Assembly (NCBI GenBank): GCA_963721175.1
Contig: CAVRIG010000020.1
Coordinates: forward strand, 124,001-188,000
Origin: Aliishimia sp963721175
GTDB taxonomy: Bacteria > Pseudomonadota > Alphaproteobacteria > Rhodobacterales > Rhodobacteraceae
DNA: 64,000 nt
Direction: 5' to 3'
This document shows positions 1 to 8,941 of this stretch, one piece after another. Every line of letters begins with the position of its first letter. Position 1 is the first letter of the stretch. The notes under the pieces are model-generated. The model did no database searches and had not been told where the DNA came from. It was given only the letters and a program-made list of their open reading frames with translations. The position numbers and the translations under genes were made by a program.

Positions 1-286
1 GTGCAAGCTTCTGCGGGTCATCATGAACCCGGCCATGATCGCGACATGGGTTTTCGGCCTTCTTCTCGTGCTGACACCGGGTATCGTCGATTGGTCGCTG
101 GCGTGGCCCTGGGTCAAGGCTGGAGGTGTGCTGGCGATGACCTGGTTTCATCATTGGCTGGGTCTGCGACGGAAGGAGTTTGCTGCAGGAGACAACTCAC
201 GGGAAGGGCGGATCTACAGGCTGATGAACGAGGTGCCGACTGTGCTGATGCTGATCATCGTGTTCTCCGTCGTGATCAAGTACTGA
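1..286 (+). CDS. hemJ: Protoporphyrinogen IX oxidase HemJ, C-terminal part
   Basis: This is the last 94 codons of an integral membrane protein cut by the left window edge and read in frame from base 2. The visible part matches the C-terminal half of HemJ (CopD/UPF0093 family): the conserved 'RVIMNPAMIATW' stretch, two hydrophobic segments, a basic loop, and a final 'MNEVPT' followed by a hydrophobic tail ending in KY. HemJ carries out the penultimate oxidation of haem synthesis in bacteria that lack HemG and HemY. Its place directly before rho is usual in Rhodobacteraceae. The N-terminal half is outside the window, so its first helices cannot be judged. Confidence 0.86.
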   Translation, partial: CKLLRVIMNPAMIATWVFGLLLVLTPGIVDWSLAWPWVKAGGVLAMTWFHHWLGLRRKEFAAGDNSREGRIYRLMNEVPTVLMLIIVFSVVIKY

Positions 287-401
287 CCGGGTGATTGACT
301 CGCGAAGAGGGCGGGCGTAAATGCGACGGACGCTCCGTCCGGAGTGGAACCTTCCGCAACATCTTTTCCGACACGGGCCATGACGGCCGGTGGGAGTTCA
401 C

Positions 402-1673
402 ATGACATCCGAAGAATTGAACCTGTCCGATCTCAAGGCGAAGAGCCCCAAGGATCTTCTCGCCATGGCCGAGGACCTGGAGATCGAAAACGCCTCGACC
501 ATGCGCAAGGGCGAAATGATGTTCCAGATCCTGCGCGAACGGGCGGACGAGGGCTGGGAGGTCTCCGGCGATGGTGTTCTGGAGGTGCTTCAGGACGGGT
601 TCGGTTTCCTCAGATCGCCGGAAGCGAACTATCTGCCCGGTCCGGACGACATCTATGTCTCACCGGACATGATACGGAAATTTTCTTTGCGGACCGGCGA
701 TACCATCGATGGCGTCATTCGCGCGCCAGATGATAACGAACGCTACTTCGCATTGACGAGTGTCACCCAGATCAACTTCGGCGATCCGGAAAAATCCCGT
801 CACAAGATCGCGTTCGACAACCTGACGCCGCTCTATCCGGATGACAGGCTGACGATGGAGACAGCGGATCCGGCAACCAAGGACCGATCGGCGCGAATCA
901 TCGATCTCGTGTCGCCGATCGGGAAAGGACAGCGATCCTTGATCGTGGCGCCCCCGCGGACCGGCAAGACCGTTTTGCTGCAGAACATCGCGCATTCGAT
1001 CGAGACAAATCATCCGGAATGTTATCTGATCGTTCTGCTCATCGACGAACGGCCGGAAGAAGTGACGGACATGCAACGGTCGGTCAAGGGTGAGGTCGTG
1101 TCGTCAACGTTCGATGAGCCCGCGACACGACACGTCGCGGTGTCGGAGATGGTCATCGAGAAGGCTAAACGGCTGGTCGAGCACAAGCGCGATGTCGTGA
1201 TCCTGCTCGATTCGATCACGCGTCTGGGGCGTGCGTTCAACACCGTGGTGCCGTCGTCGGGCAAGGTTCTGACGGGCGGGGTGGATGCGAACGCGCTTCA
1301 ACGTCCCAAGCGATTTTTCGGGGCGGCGCGGAATATCGAGGAGGGCGGGTCACTGACGATCATTGCGACAGCCCTGATCGACACCGGCAGTCGGATGGAC
1401 GAGGTGATCTTCGAGGAGTTCAAGGGAACGGGCAATTCGGAAATCGTGCTGGACCGAAAGATTGCGGACAAACGGGTCTTCCCGGCCATCGACATCCTGA
1501 AGTCCGGCACGCGGAAAGAGGAATTGCTGGTCGACAAGGGCGACCTGGCGAAAACCTTCGTGCTGCGGAGGATCTTGAACCCGATGGGCACCACGGATGC
1601 GATCGAGTTCCTGATTTCCAAGCTTAAGCAGACTAAGAACAACGCCGAGTTTTTCGATTCGATGAATACGTAA
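402..1673 (+). CDS. rho: Transcription termination factor Rho
   Basis: A 423-residue Rho, the hexameric RNA-dependent ATPase that ends transcription. Residues 1-50 are the helical Rho N domain, about 53-125 the RNA-binding cold-shock fold, and the rest the RecA-like motor. The P-loop 'APPRTGKT' lies near residues 183-190, Walker B at 'VVILLDSITR', and the Q/R-loop region with 'SGKVLTGGVDANAL' follows. I chose ATG at 402 because 'ggtggg' sits 7 bases upstream; a GTG at 390 is in frame but has no better site. The 115-base gap after hemJ contains a 6-bp hairpin (327-341) without a U-tract, which might be part of a leader. The gene is complete, with no frame break. Confidence 0.97.
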   Translation: MTSEELNLSDLKAKSPKDLLAMAEDLEIENASTMRKGEMMFQILRERADEGWEVSGDGVLEVLQDGFGFLRSPEANYLPGPDDIYVSPDMIRKFSLRTGDTIDGVIRAPDDNERYFALTSVTQINFGDPEKSRHKIAFDNLTPLYPDDRLTMETADPATKDRSARIIDLVSPIGKGQRSLIVAPPRTGKTVLLQNIAHSIETNHPECYLIVLLIDERPEEVTDMQRSVKGEVVSSTFDEPATRHVAVSEMVIEKAKRLVEHKRDVVILLDSITRLGRAFNTVVPSSGKVLTGGVDANALQRPKRFFGAARNIEEGGSLTIIATALIDTGSRMDEVIFEEFKGTGNSEIVLDRKIADKRVFPAIDILKSGTRKEELLVDKGDLAKTFVLRRILNPMGTTDAIEFLISKLKQTKNNAEFFDSMNT

Positions 1674-1700
1674 CTTTTTGTTTAATAACAAAGGGTTAGT

Positions 1701-2989
1701 ATGGATACGATTTTTGCCTTGGCGACGCCGCCGGGCCGGGCGGGCGTAGCTGTCGTCCGGATTTCCGGACCTGAAGCGCTGACCATCTGTCGACGGCTGA
1801 CAGGAAGTGTGCCGAACCCACGCGTCGCAGTTTTGAGGGCCGTTCGGCGTCATAGCGGCGATGTTCTGGATCAGGCGCTCGTGTTGATCTTCCCGGGACC
1901 CGAAAGCTTTACGGGTGAGGATGTGATGGAACTGCACCTTCACGGCAGTGTCGCGATCGTTGATGCCGTGTTGCGTGAGCTTGGATCATTCCCTGACATC
2001 CGATTGGCCGAGCCGGGTGAGTTCACGCGCCGCGCGTTGCAGAACGGAAAGATGGACTTGACCCAGGTCGAGGGGCTCGCCGACCTGATCGAAGCCCAAA
2101 CCGAAGAGCAGCGTCTTCAGGCGCAGGCCGCGGTCTCAGGTAAGCTTCGGGATTTCATCGAATTCGATACGGAGCTCGCTGATTCGCGCTGTTGCGCTGC
2201 TTGAGGCCGTTATCGATTTTGCAGATGAAGAGGTTCCTGAGGACGTGTCGGACGAAGTGATTCTTCTGCTGGACAACGCGAGGAAACGAATTAAGGCAGA
2301 AATCGACGGCCAAGCGGTTGCAGAGCGCGTGCGGCTGGGTTTTGAAGTGGCGATCGTCGGTGCTCCGAATGCTGGAAAATCGACTTTGATGAACGCCTTG
2401 GCCGGGCGGGACGTGGCAATCACGTCGGTGCATGCGGGTACCACGCGGGATATCATCGAAGTTCAAATGGACCTTGGCGGTATTCCAGTCACACTCCTCG
2501 ATACGGCAGGTATACGCGAAGCAGATGATCCCGTTGAACGAATTGGCGTTGAACGTACCGAAGCGCGCGCGAGGTCTGCGGATCTTAGGGTATTTCTGTC
2601 GTCCCCAGGTGAAGAGGTGACGCGAAAACCGAAACCCGGTGATATCCTTATCACCGGAAAAGCTGACCTGCTTGATGATGCCGCCGAAGCGGTGTCTGGA
2701 TTGACAGGGTTTGGGGTCGAGCGCCTTGTGAATCGGATCACGCTAGAATTGCGGGGGCGGCTCTCAAAGGCCGGCCTGGCAACGCGCACCCGGCATTTCC
2801 AGGCGCTGGAACAAGCTGTCAGCCAATCTTTCGGCAGCACGGGTGTCGGTGTTGGTGGGGGAGGAAGAGTATGATATCGGAGCAGAAGAAATTCGCTCTG
2901 CGTTGCGTGCGCTGGACGCGGTGATTGGCCGAGTGAACGTTGATGACGTTCTGGATGAAATTTTCTCGAGTTTTTGCCTCGGCAAGTAG
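1701..2989 (+). CDS. mnmE: tRNA modification GTPase MnmE, interrupted by two frameshifts
   Basis: MnmE works with MnmG to build the 5-aminomethyl-type modification on wobble uridines. Three adjoining frames together give the whole protein. The first, from ATG 1701, carries the folate-binding N domain ('PGRAGVAVVRISGP', then 'EPGEFTRRA'). The second has the GTPase domain with P-loop 'GAPNAGKS' and switch motif 'DTAG'. The third ends in the family's hallmark C-terminal 'FSSFCLGK'. Reading moves one base forward near 2178 and again near 2824 (an apparent extra c after 'gtcagc'). Both breaks look like single-base insertions and sequencing error is likely. GC content is lower than in most of the window. 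mnmG follows 6 bases later. Confidence 0.92.
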
Positions 2990-2995
2990 AATGGA

Positions 2996-4870
2996 GTGTT
3001 TCACGTGAAACAATCGGAGTTCGATGTGATCGTCATCGGTGGCGGCCACGCGGGTTGCGAGGCGGCTCATGCATCCGCCCGGTCTGGGGCGAGAACTGCT
3101 CTCGTAACGATGCGCCGGTCGGACATCGGTGTAATGTCCTGTAATCCGGCCATCGGTGGATTGGGTAAGGGACATCTGGTAAGAGAAATCGATGCGCTAG
3201 ATGGTGTCATGTCGCGCGTTGCCGATGCTGCCGGTATTCAGTTTCGATTGCTGAACAAGCGAAAAGGCCCGGCCGTTCAGGGCCCCCGCGCACAGGCGGA
3301 TCGGATTCTTTACAAAAAGAGCATGCTGGATCTTACGGTCCGTTGCCCGAATTTGACTGTCACCGAAGGCGAAGTGTCAGATTTTCTCATGGAAGGGCGC
3401 CGCATCTCGGGAGTAAAACTGTCTGACGGTTCGGAAATTCCTTCAGAGGCGGTCATTTTGACCTCCGGCACATTTCTTCGCGGGGTGATCCACATCGGAA
3501 ATCGCACTCAGCCCGGCGGACGGATGGGAGACAAGGCATCCAATAAATTGAGCGACCGACTGGAGTCGTTTGGATTGCCGTTGGGACGTCTGAAGACCGG
3601 AACACCTCCGCGCCTGGACGGTCGGACGATTGCGTGGGACAAGCTGGAGCAGCAGCGCGGCGATGATGAGCCGACAATGTTCTCATTCCTGAGCGAGAAG
3701 CCGGTGGCGCGCCAGATTTCCTGCGGAATCACGCACACGAACTCGGAAACACACGACATCATCAGAAGTAACTTGCATCAATCCGCCATGTACGGCGGGC
3801 ATATAGGCGGGGTGGGACCACGGTATTGCCCCTCCATAGAAGACAAGATCGTGCGGTTTTCCGACAAGACATCTCACCAGATATTTCTCGAGCCGGAAGG
3901 TCTGGAAGACGCTACCGTTTACCCGAACGGCATTTCGACGTCCCTTCCAGTGGACGTGCAGGAGGATTATGTCCGCACGATAGTCGGATTGGAAAACGCG
4001 ACGATACTTCAGCCCGGATACGCGATCGAGTATGACTATGTCGATCCGCGATCGCTGGAGCCGAGCTTGGCTCTGGCCGATGTGCCAGGCCTGTTTCTCG
4101 CGGGGCAGATAAACGGGACGACGGGATACGAGGAAGCGGCAGCCCAAGGTTTGGTGGCCGGCTTGAATGCAGCGGCTTTTGCGCAGTGTCGGGAGGGCGT
4201 GCGATTTTCGAGGACGGATAGCTACATCGGTGTCATGGTTGATGATTTGACCTCTCGCGGTGTGTCGGAACCATATCGCATGTTTACATCCCGTGCGGAG
4301 TTCCGCTTGTCACTTCGCGCGGACAACGCGGATCAACGCTTGACCCCGAAAGGGCTTGAAGCCGGATGCATTGGCGAAATCCGGCGAAAGCATTTCGAAA
4401 GAAAAATGGAGAGGCTTGAAAAGGCGCGAAATGTTCTGGAAGAGCGAGAGTACTCGTCGAAGGAGATTGCGGACGCAGGTTTGACAAAAAGCCAGGATGG
4501 GAAAAGGCGGAGTCTGATGCACTTATTGTCGTTTCCGTCGATTACAGTTGAGGACTTGGTAGCCGTAAATCCCCTTTTGGCTTCATTCGATAACGAAACC
4601 AAAGCGCAAATTTCTCGCGAAGCGCAGTACGTTCATTACATTGAGCGTCAGAAGCGGGACATCGCGAGTCTTGCGCGTGATGAAGAGACCGCGATTCCCT
4701 CCGATTTCGATTTCTCCGCGTTGCCTGGACTTTCTAATGAGTTGAGGACAAAATTTTCATCTTCCCGGCCGAAAACACTTGCCCAAGCGGCACGTGTGGA
4801 TAGTGCGACACCTGCTGCTTTGGCGTTGATCCTCGCCAAGCTTCGCCAGAGAGCGAGACGCAGTGCTTGA
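2996..4870 (+). CDS. mnmG: tRNA uridine-5-carboxymethylaminomethyl synthesis enzyme MnmG
   Basis: A 624-residue FAD-binding partner of MnmE, the normal length for the family. The FAD dinucleotide-binding motif 'VIGGGHAGCEAA' starts near residue 12. 'CNPAIGGLGKGHL' follows, then a second family signature around 'GQINGTTGYEEAAAQGL', and a helical C-terminal tRNA-binding part. The proposed start is GTG 2996, giving the N-terminus MFHVKQ, which is encoded by a perfect parS site. GTG 3005 is an in-frame alternative. It follows mnmE by 6 bases, and its stop overlaps the start of rsmG by 8 bases, so the three genes probably form one transcription unit leading into parAB. Confidence 0.95.
   Translation: MFHVKQSEFDVIVIGGGHAGCEAAHASARSGARTALVTMRRSDIGVMSCNPAIGGLGKGHLVREIDALDGVMSRVADAAGIQFRLLNKRKGPAVQGPRAQADRILYKKSMLDLTVRCPNLTVTEGEVSDFLMEGRRISGVKLSDGSEIPSEAVILTSGTFLRGVIHIGNRTQPGGRMGDKASNKLSDRLESFGLPLGRLKTGTPPRLDGRTIAWDKLEQQRGDDEPTMFSFLSEKPVARQISCGITHTNSETHDIIRSNLHQSAMYGGHIGGVGPRYCPSIEDKIVRFSDKTSHQIFLEPEGLEDATVYPNGISTSLPVDVQEDYVRTIVGLENATILQPGYAIEYDYVDPRSLEPSLALADVPGLFLAGQINGTTGYEEAAAQGLVAGLNAAAFAQCREGVRFSRTDSYIGVMVDDLTSRGVSEPYRMFTSRAEFRLSLRADNADQRLTPKGLEAGCIGEIRRKHFERKMERLEKARNVLEEREYSSKEIADAGLTKSQDGKRRSLMHLLSFPSITVEDLVAVNPLLASFDNETKAQISREAQYVHYIERQKRDIASLARDEETAIPSDFDFSALPGLSNELRTKFSSSRPKTLAQAARVDSATPAALALILAKLRQRARRSA
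2997..3012. other. parS: parS centromere site 1
   Basis: A perfect 16-base palindrome, TGTTTCACGTGAAACA, identical to the widely conserved bacterial parS consensus. It overlaps the start codon of mnmG and is translated there as the peptide F-H-V-K-Q. ParB is encoded about 3.3 kb downstream and should load here as a CTP-dependent clamp. The function is inferred from sequence identity and the nearby parAB genes. Confidence 0.95.
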
Positions 4871-5492
4871 AGTTGACCTTTCCGGTCAGCATGTTTCACG
4901 TGAAACAATCGATAAGCTATTACACTTTCAAGATCTTGTTCGAAAGTGGTCGCCTCGAATCAACTTGGTGTCCAAGCAAGACTTGCAGCATCTTTGGGAG
5001 CGCCACGTGCGTGACAGCGCGCAACTTGCCGCATTCTGCGACACGCCGCAAAAATGGTTGGACCTCGGGTCCGGCGCAGGTTTTCCTGGAATTGTAGTAG
5101 CAATAATGATTCGAGACCGGAGCGATGTTGCGCCGGTCACTCTGGTGGAAAGTGACCGGCGTAAATGCGTTTTCCTGAAATCGGCCGCAAGAGAGCTGAA
5201 TATCGACGTCGATGTACAGGCGCGCCGGATCGAGGATCTGGAACAGCTTGCACCGACAACGCTCAGTGCTCGCGCGCTGGCGCCTCTCGCCCGATTGCTC
5301 GGTTACGCGCGTTTTCAGCTTGCGGAGGAGGGCGTGGCGCTCTTTCCGAAAGGGAAAGGCTGGCAAAAAGAAGTCCAACAGGCGAAAGAGAAATGGTCAT
5401 TCCAGTATGATGTGCTACAAAGCATCACAGATCAGGACGCTGCTGTTCTGAAAATCAGAAATATCCAGAGAATCCAAGGCCATGGCCGCTAA
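4863..5492 (+). CDS. rsmG: 16S rRNA (guanine527-N7)-methyltransferase RsmG
   Basis: A 209-residue SAM-dependent methyltransferase that modifies G527 in the 530 loop of 16S rRNA (GidB family). The SAM-binding motif 'LDLGSGAGFPGIV' lies near residues 66-78, followed by 'VESDRRKCVFL' and 'SARALAPLARLL'. The start is GTG 4863, inside the last codons of mnmG. No alternative start upstream keeps the conserved 'LLHFQDLVRKWSPRINLVS' segment in frame. A second perfect parS site is read as H-V-S-R-E-T at residues 10-15. The 3' end overlaps parA by 11 bases, suggesting translational coupling. Confidence 0.95.
   Translation: MLEVDLSGQHVSRETIDKLLHFQDLVRKWSPRINLVSKQDLQHLWERHVRDSAQLAAFCDTPQKWLDLGSGAGFPGIVVAIMIRDRSDVAPVTLVESDRRKCVFLKSAARELNIDVDVQARRIEDLEQLAPTTLSARALAPLARLLGYARFQLAEEGVALFPKGKGWQKEVQQAKEKWSFQYDVLQSITDQDAAVLKIRNIQRIQGHGR
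4892..4907. other. parS: parS centromere site 2
   Basis: A second copy of TGTTTCACGTGAAACA, 1,895 bases from the first. It lies within codons 10-15 of rsmG, but in a different reading phase from site 1 (His-Val-Ser-Arg-Glu-Thr instead of Phe-His-Val-Lys-Gln). The DNA site has therefore been kept while the encoded peptide differs. It is about 0.6 kb upstream of parA. Confidence 0.95.
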
Positions 5493-6303
5493 ATCACCGA
5501 AAATTGTCGCGATCGCCAACCAGAAGGGTGGCGTCGGCAAGACGACCACAGCGATTAATCTTGCGGCCGCCCTGTCGGAGCAGGGTCAGCGAGTCTTGTT
5601 GGTGGACATCGATCCGCAGGGCAATGCGTCCACAGGTATTGGGATCGAGCCCGAGCAGCGGAACCTGACGACCTACGATCTGCTGCTCGAAGACGACGTG
5701 GACGTCGACGACATCATCAAGCCGACGCAAACCGGCAATCTTTACATCATACCTGCAACCGTGGATCTGAGTTCCGCGGACATCGAGCTTGTCTCCAACG
5801 AAAAACGCAGTTTTCTACTCCACGACGCCTTACGTCAGCCGAAAATGCTCAAGCACGGTTTCGACTTCGTGCTGATCGACTGCCCGCCGTCGCTCAATCT
5901 GCTGACCGTCAATGCAATGATCGCGGCGGATTCCATCCTAGTTCCGCTTCAAAGCGAATTCTTCGCTCTTGAAGGACTGTCGCAGTTGATGATGACGATT
6001 CGTGAAGTTCGCGCAAACGGCAACGCCAATCTCCGGATCGAAGGCGTTTTGCTGACAATGTACGATGTTCGGAACAATCTTTCGTTGCAAGTGGAACAGG
6101 ATGCGCGGGACACCTTGGGCGACGTGGTCTTCAAGACGATCGTTCCGCGTAACGTCCGGCTGAGCGAAGCGCCTTCATTCGCGATGCCCGTGATGGAGTA
6201 CGATCCCACCTCCAAAGGTGCGGTCGCCTATCGGAATTTAGCAGTCGAAATCCTTGACCGGCAAAAACAGCACAGAGCGGAATATGTCAAAACCGGAACG
6301 TAA
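5482..6303 (+). CDS. parA: Chromosome partitioning ATPase ParA (Soj)
   Basis: A 273-residue Walker-type ATPase that drives separation of replicated origins together with ParB bound at parS. The deviant Walker A motif 'KGGVGKTT' is at residues 15-22, the switch region 'DIDPQGN' near 43, and Walker B 'VLIDCPPS' near 130. There is no N-terminal DNA-binding extension, as is normal for chromosomal ParA. The ATG at 5482 lies inside the last codons of rsmG. parB starts inside the 3' end of parA, a 20-base overlap, so rsmG, parA and parB appear translationally coupled. Confidence 0.97.
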   Translation: MAAKSPKIVAIANQKGGVGKTTTAINLAAALSEQGQRVLLVDIDPQGNASTGIGIEPEQRNLTTYDLLLEDDVDVDDIIKPTQTGNLYIIPATVDLSSADIELVSNEKRSFLLHDALRQPKMLKHGFDFVLIDCPPSLNLLTVNAMIAADSILVPLQSEFFALEGLSQLMMTIREVRANGNANLRIEGVLLTMYDVRNNLSLQVEQDARDTLGDVVFKTIVPRNVRLSEAPSFAMPVMEYDPTSKGAVAYRNLAVEILDRQKQHRAEYVKTGT

Positions 6304-7183
6304 GCGTGGATTGGGCCGCGGACTTTCGGCCCTCATGTCAGACGTGTCAGTCGAACAAGCCGATGGACCGGCGTCCGCTGGTCCGTTTGTACCGCAATCG
6401 CTGCCGATCGAGGTCGTCGTTCCCAATCCTGATCAGCCGCGAAAATCTTTCGCGGACGCGGACTTGGATGAGCTGGCCGCATCGATTGCGGAAAAGGGGA
6501 TAATTCAACCATTAGTAGTGCGTCCGCTCGGGAACGGACAGTATCAGATCGTGGCTGGAGAGCGACGGTGGCGCGCGGCCCAGAAAGCTCAATTGCATGA
6601 GGTGCCCGTGGTCGTCCGGGAGTTCGACGACCTCGAAGTGATCGAGATTGCGATCATCGAAAACGTGCAACGCGCCGATCTCAACCCGGTCGAGGAAGCC
6701 GCAGGCTATCGGCAATTGATGGACAGGTTCGGACATACACAGGAAAAACTGGCCGAGGCCCTGGGGAAGAGCCGGAGTTACATCGCCAATCTTCTCAGGC
6801 TTCTGCACCTGCCGTCACTGGTGCGGGAAATGGTGGCGGACGGTCGTCTGACGGCCGGACATGCTCGCGCCTTGATCACCGCAACGGATCCGGAGCCGCT
6901 TGCAAAGAGGATCGTCGCGGAGGGATTGTCTGTGCGCGCGGTGGAGGCTCTGGTCCGAAAACAGACGTCCGGGAGTGACGAAAGGCCAAAGCAGGAGCGC
7001 AAATCCGCTGCACAGCCGGAAAAGGATGCCGATACGCGTGCGCTCGAGGGTGATCTTTCGGCGGCGTTGGGCATGCGCGTTACGCTGAACCACGCGGAAG
7101 GAAACGACGGCGGGACGCTCTCGATCCGGTACAAGACACTCGACCAATTGGACGAACTCTGTCGCGCCTTGGGCGGCGGTTAG
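6284..7183 (+). CDS. parB: Chromosome partitioning CTPase ParB (Spo0J/Noc family)
   Basis: A 299-residue parS-binding protein. The N-terminus carries a basic 'RKRGLGRGLSALM' segment of the kind that stimulates ParA ATPase. The CTP-binding boxes are visible as 'GERRWRA' (residues 92-98) and 'ENVQRADLNPVEEA' (about 126-139). A helix-turn-helix around 'TQEKLAEALGKSRSYIANLLRL' recognises parS, and the C-terminal part is the dimerisation domain. ATG 6284 is preferred: it gives the canonical basic N-terminus and has 'gagcgg' upstream. The stop shares four bases (7180-7183) with the stop of convergent hemW, leaving no room for a separate terminator. Confidence 0.97.
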   Translation: MSKPERKRGLGRGLSALMSDVSVEQADGPASAGPFVPQSLPIEVVVPNPDQPRKSFADADLDELAASIAEKGIIQPLVVRPLGNGQYQIVAGERRWRAAQKAQLHEVPVVVREFDDLEVIEIAIIENVQRADLNPVEEAAGYRQLMDRFGHTQEKLAEALGKSRSYIANLLRLLHLPSLVREMVADGRLTAGHARALITATDPEPLAKRIVAEGLSVRAVEALVRKQTSGSDERPKQERKSAAQPEKDADTRALEGDLSAALGMRVTLNHAEGNDGGTLSIRYKTLDQLDELCRALGGG

Positions 7184-8340
7184 TCCGGGACGATCTGAGA
7201 GATTACCGTGTTCAGCACACTAAAATATTGTTTATTAATGATAATTTTATCCTCCGTCAGTTCGAGTATGCCTGAATCTGTCAGAAACCGGATCTGAGCA
7301 TCGGGCAGCGCGCCGTCTGCCATTTCGCGAACCCGGGTCATCGGCAGACCATCCCGCAAACGTGCACCCATCATGATCATTTCGATGCATTGATCGCGTC
7401 TCTCCAACAGGGTCCTGGTTTCCTGACCCTCACCCTTCTCTGCCGCACATAACCAGGTATCGGGCACCAACGGCGTCTCCGTCGCCCAGCGCCTGCCATT
7501 CGGTCCGGAGATGCGTCCATGCGCGCCCGGGCCCAACCCGAGATAATCGCCGTACCTCCAGTAAATGAGGTTGTGGCGGGATTCCTCCCCGGGCTGTGCA
7601 AAGTTCGACACCTCGTAGAACGGTATTCCCGCGTCCTCGCAGAGGTCCAGCGTCAATTCGTAAAGGTCCGCGGCCAGATCGTCGCCGGGCAAACCACGCA
7701 GTTTGCCATGCCGAAACCGATCGCCGAACGCCGTACCGTCCTCGATCGTGAGTTGGTAGAGCGACATGTGCGAAAACCCGAGATCCAGGGCTTGGCGCAG
7801 TTCGCTTTCCCATTCCGCGGCGGACTGATTCTGGCGCGCATAGATCAGATCGAAACTGGCGCGATCGAAGCATCGCTGTGCTACGTCGAGGGCCGCGCGC
7901 GCGGTGGCGACATCGTGCAATCGGCCCAGCCGTTTCAGATCCACGTCGTTCAAGGCCTGTACGCCGAGGGACACCCGGTTGACGCCGGCGGTACGGTAGG
8001 CAGCGAACCGCGACGCCTCGACCGAACTCGGGTTCGCTTCCAACGTGACTTCGACATTATGAGCCAGCGGCCATCGTCGCGCGATACGGTCCAGGATCGC
8101 CGCCACGGTATCCGGCGACATCAGGCTCGGAGTTCCGCCACCGAAGAAAACGGATTGAACTGTCCGATCGCCGAACTCATCCGCATATCGATCGATTTCG
8201 GCCAGGAACGCGTGGCGCCACCGGTCCTGATCGATCGACTTCGAAACGTGGCTGTTGAAATCGCAATACGGGCATTTGGCCTCGCAAAACGGCCAGTGCA
8301 AGTAGATCCCAAATCCCTGGTCCGGTAATTCAGTCGACAA
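7180..8340 (-). CDS. hemW: Haem chaperone HemW (radical SAM)
   Basis: A 386-residue radical-SAM-like protein, formerly annotated as oxygen-independent coproporphyrinogen oxidase. The CxxxCxxC cluster motif is seen as C19-C23-C26 in 'FCEAKCPYC', with 'FFGGGTPS' and 'GVQALND' further on and an HemN-type C-terminal domain. HemW proteins bind and transfer haem. True HemN proteins are longer and carry an extra N-terminal arm that is missing here, so HemW is the better call. It is the last gene of rph-rdgB-hemW: its start overlaps rdgB by 11 bases and its stop interlocks with parB. Confidence 0.93.
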   Translation of the reverse strand: MSTELPDQGFGIYLHWPFCEAKCPYCDFNSHVSKSIDQDRWRHAFLAEIDRYADEFGDRTVQSVFFGGGTPSLMSPDTVAAILDRIARRWPLAHNVEVTLEANPSSVEASRFAAYRTAGVNRVSLGVQALNDVDLKRLGRLHDVATARAALDVAQRCFDRASFDLIYARQNQSAAEWESELRQALDLGFSHMSLYQLTIEDGTAFGDRFRHGKLRGLPGDDLAADLYELTLDLCEDAGIPFYEVSNFAQPGEESRHNLIYWRYGDYLGLGPGAHGRISGPNGRRWATETPLVPDTWLCAAEKGEGQETRTLLERRDQCIEMIMMGARLRDGLPMTRVREMADGALPDAQIRFLTDSGILELTEDKIIINKQYFSVLNTVISQIVPD

Positions 8341-8941
8341 GCCGGCTTACCATCTGCTCTACGGCCTTGGCGCGATGGCTGATCGCGTTCTTCTGCGGCC
8401 AGCTCATTTCCGCGAACGTGATGTCATGTCCGTCCGGCTTGAAGATCGGGTCGTAGCCATGTCCGTCGCGCCCGCGCGGCGGCCAGACCACTTGACCGTC
8501 GACATGGCCCTCGAAGACCTCGTCATGCCCATCCGGCCAGGCCAGAACCAGCGTCGCACAAAAACGCGCGCGCCACGGCTGCTGCGCGCCTGACCGTTCC
8601 AACAGATCGTGTGTCTTCGTCATCGCAACGCTGAAATCCCGACCAGTGCTGGTTTCTGCCCAGTCCGCGGTATGAACCCCTGGTGCGCCGTCCAGCGCGT
8701 CGATTTCGATTCCGCTGTCATCCGCCAATGACGGCAAACCGGTCGCCCTGGCTGCGGCGTGCGCCTTGATCCGCGCATTTCCGACGAAGCTCTCCTCCGT
8801 TTCGTTGGGTTCCGGCAGGTCATGGTCGGCAGCTCCGATGACCGAAATGCCGATCTTCCCGAAAATTTCCCTCATTTCCGCGAGCTTTCCGGCATTGTGG
8901 GTGGCGATCAACAATGTCGTGTCGCGGAACTTGCGGGTCAT
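8330..8941 (-). CDS. rdgB: XTP/dITP diphosphatase (RdgB/Ham1)
   Basis: A 203-residue house-cleaning nucleotidase that hydrolyses deaminated purine nucleotides (ITP, dITP, XTP) to monophosphates. Family signatures are 'ATHNAGKLAEM' at residues 13-23, 'LADDSGIEIDALDGAPGVHT' and the C-terminal 'GHGYDPIF' and 'KNAISHR'. It overlaps rph upstream by four bases and hemW downstream by 11 bases, in line with one mRNA. The length is normal. Confidence 0.95.
   Translation of the reverse strand: MTRKFRDTTLLIATHNAGKLAEMREIFGKIGISVIGAADHDLPEPNETEESFVGNARIKAHAAARATGLPSLADDSGIEIDALDGAPGVHTADWAETSTGRDFSVAMTKTHDLLERSGAQQPWRARFCATLVLAWPDGHDEVFEGHVDGQVVWPPRGRDGHGYDPIFKPDGHDITFAEMSWPQKNAISHRAKAVEQMVSRLVD

Noticed and set aside
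1674..1700. AT-rich hairpin after rho (TTTGTT...AACAAA)
   Set aside because: Only six A/T pairs with no GC stem, so it is too weak for a terminator; mnmE follows at once.
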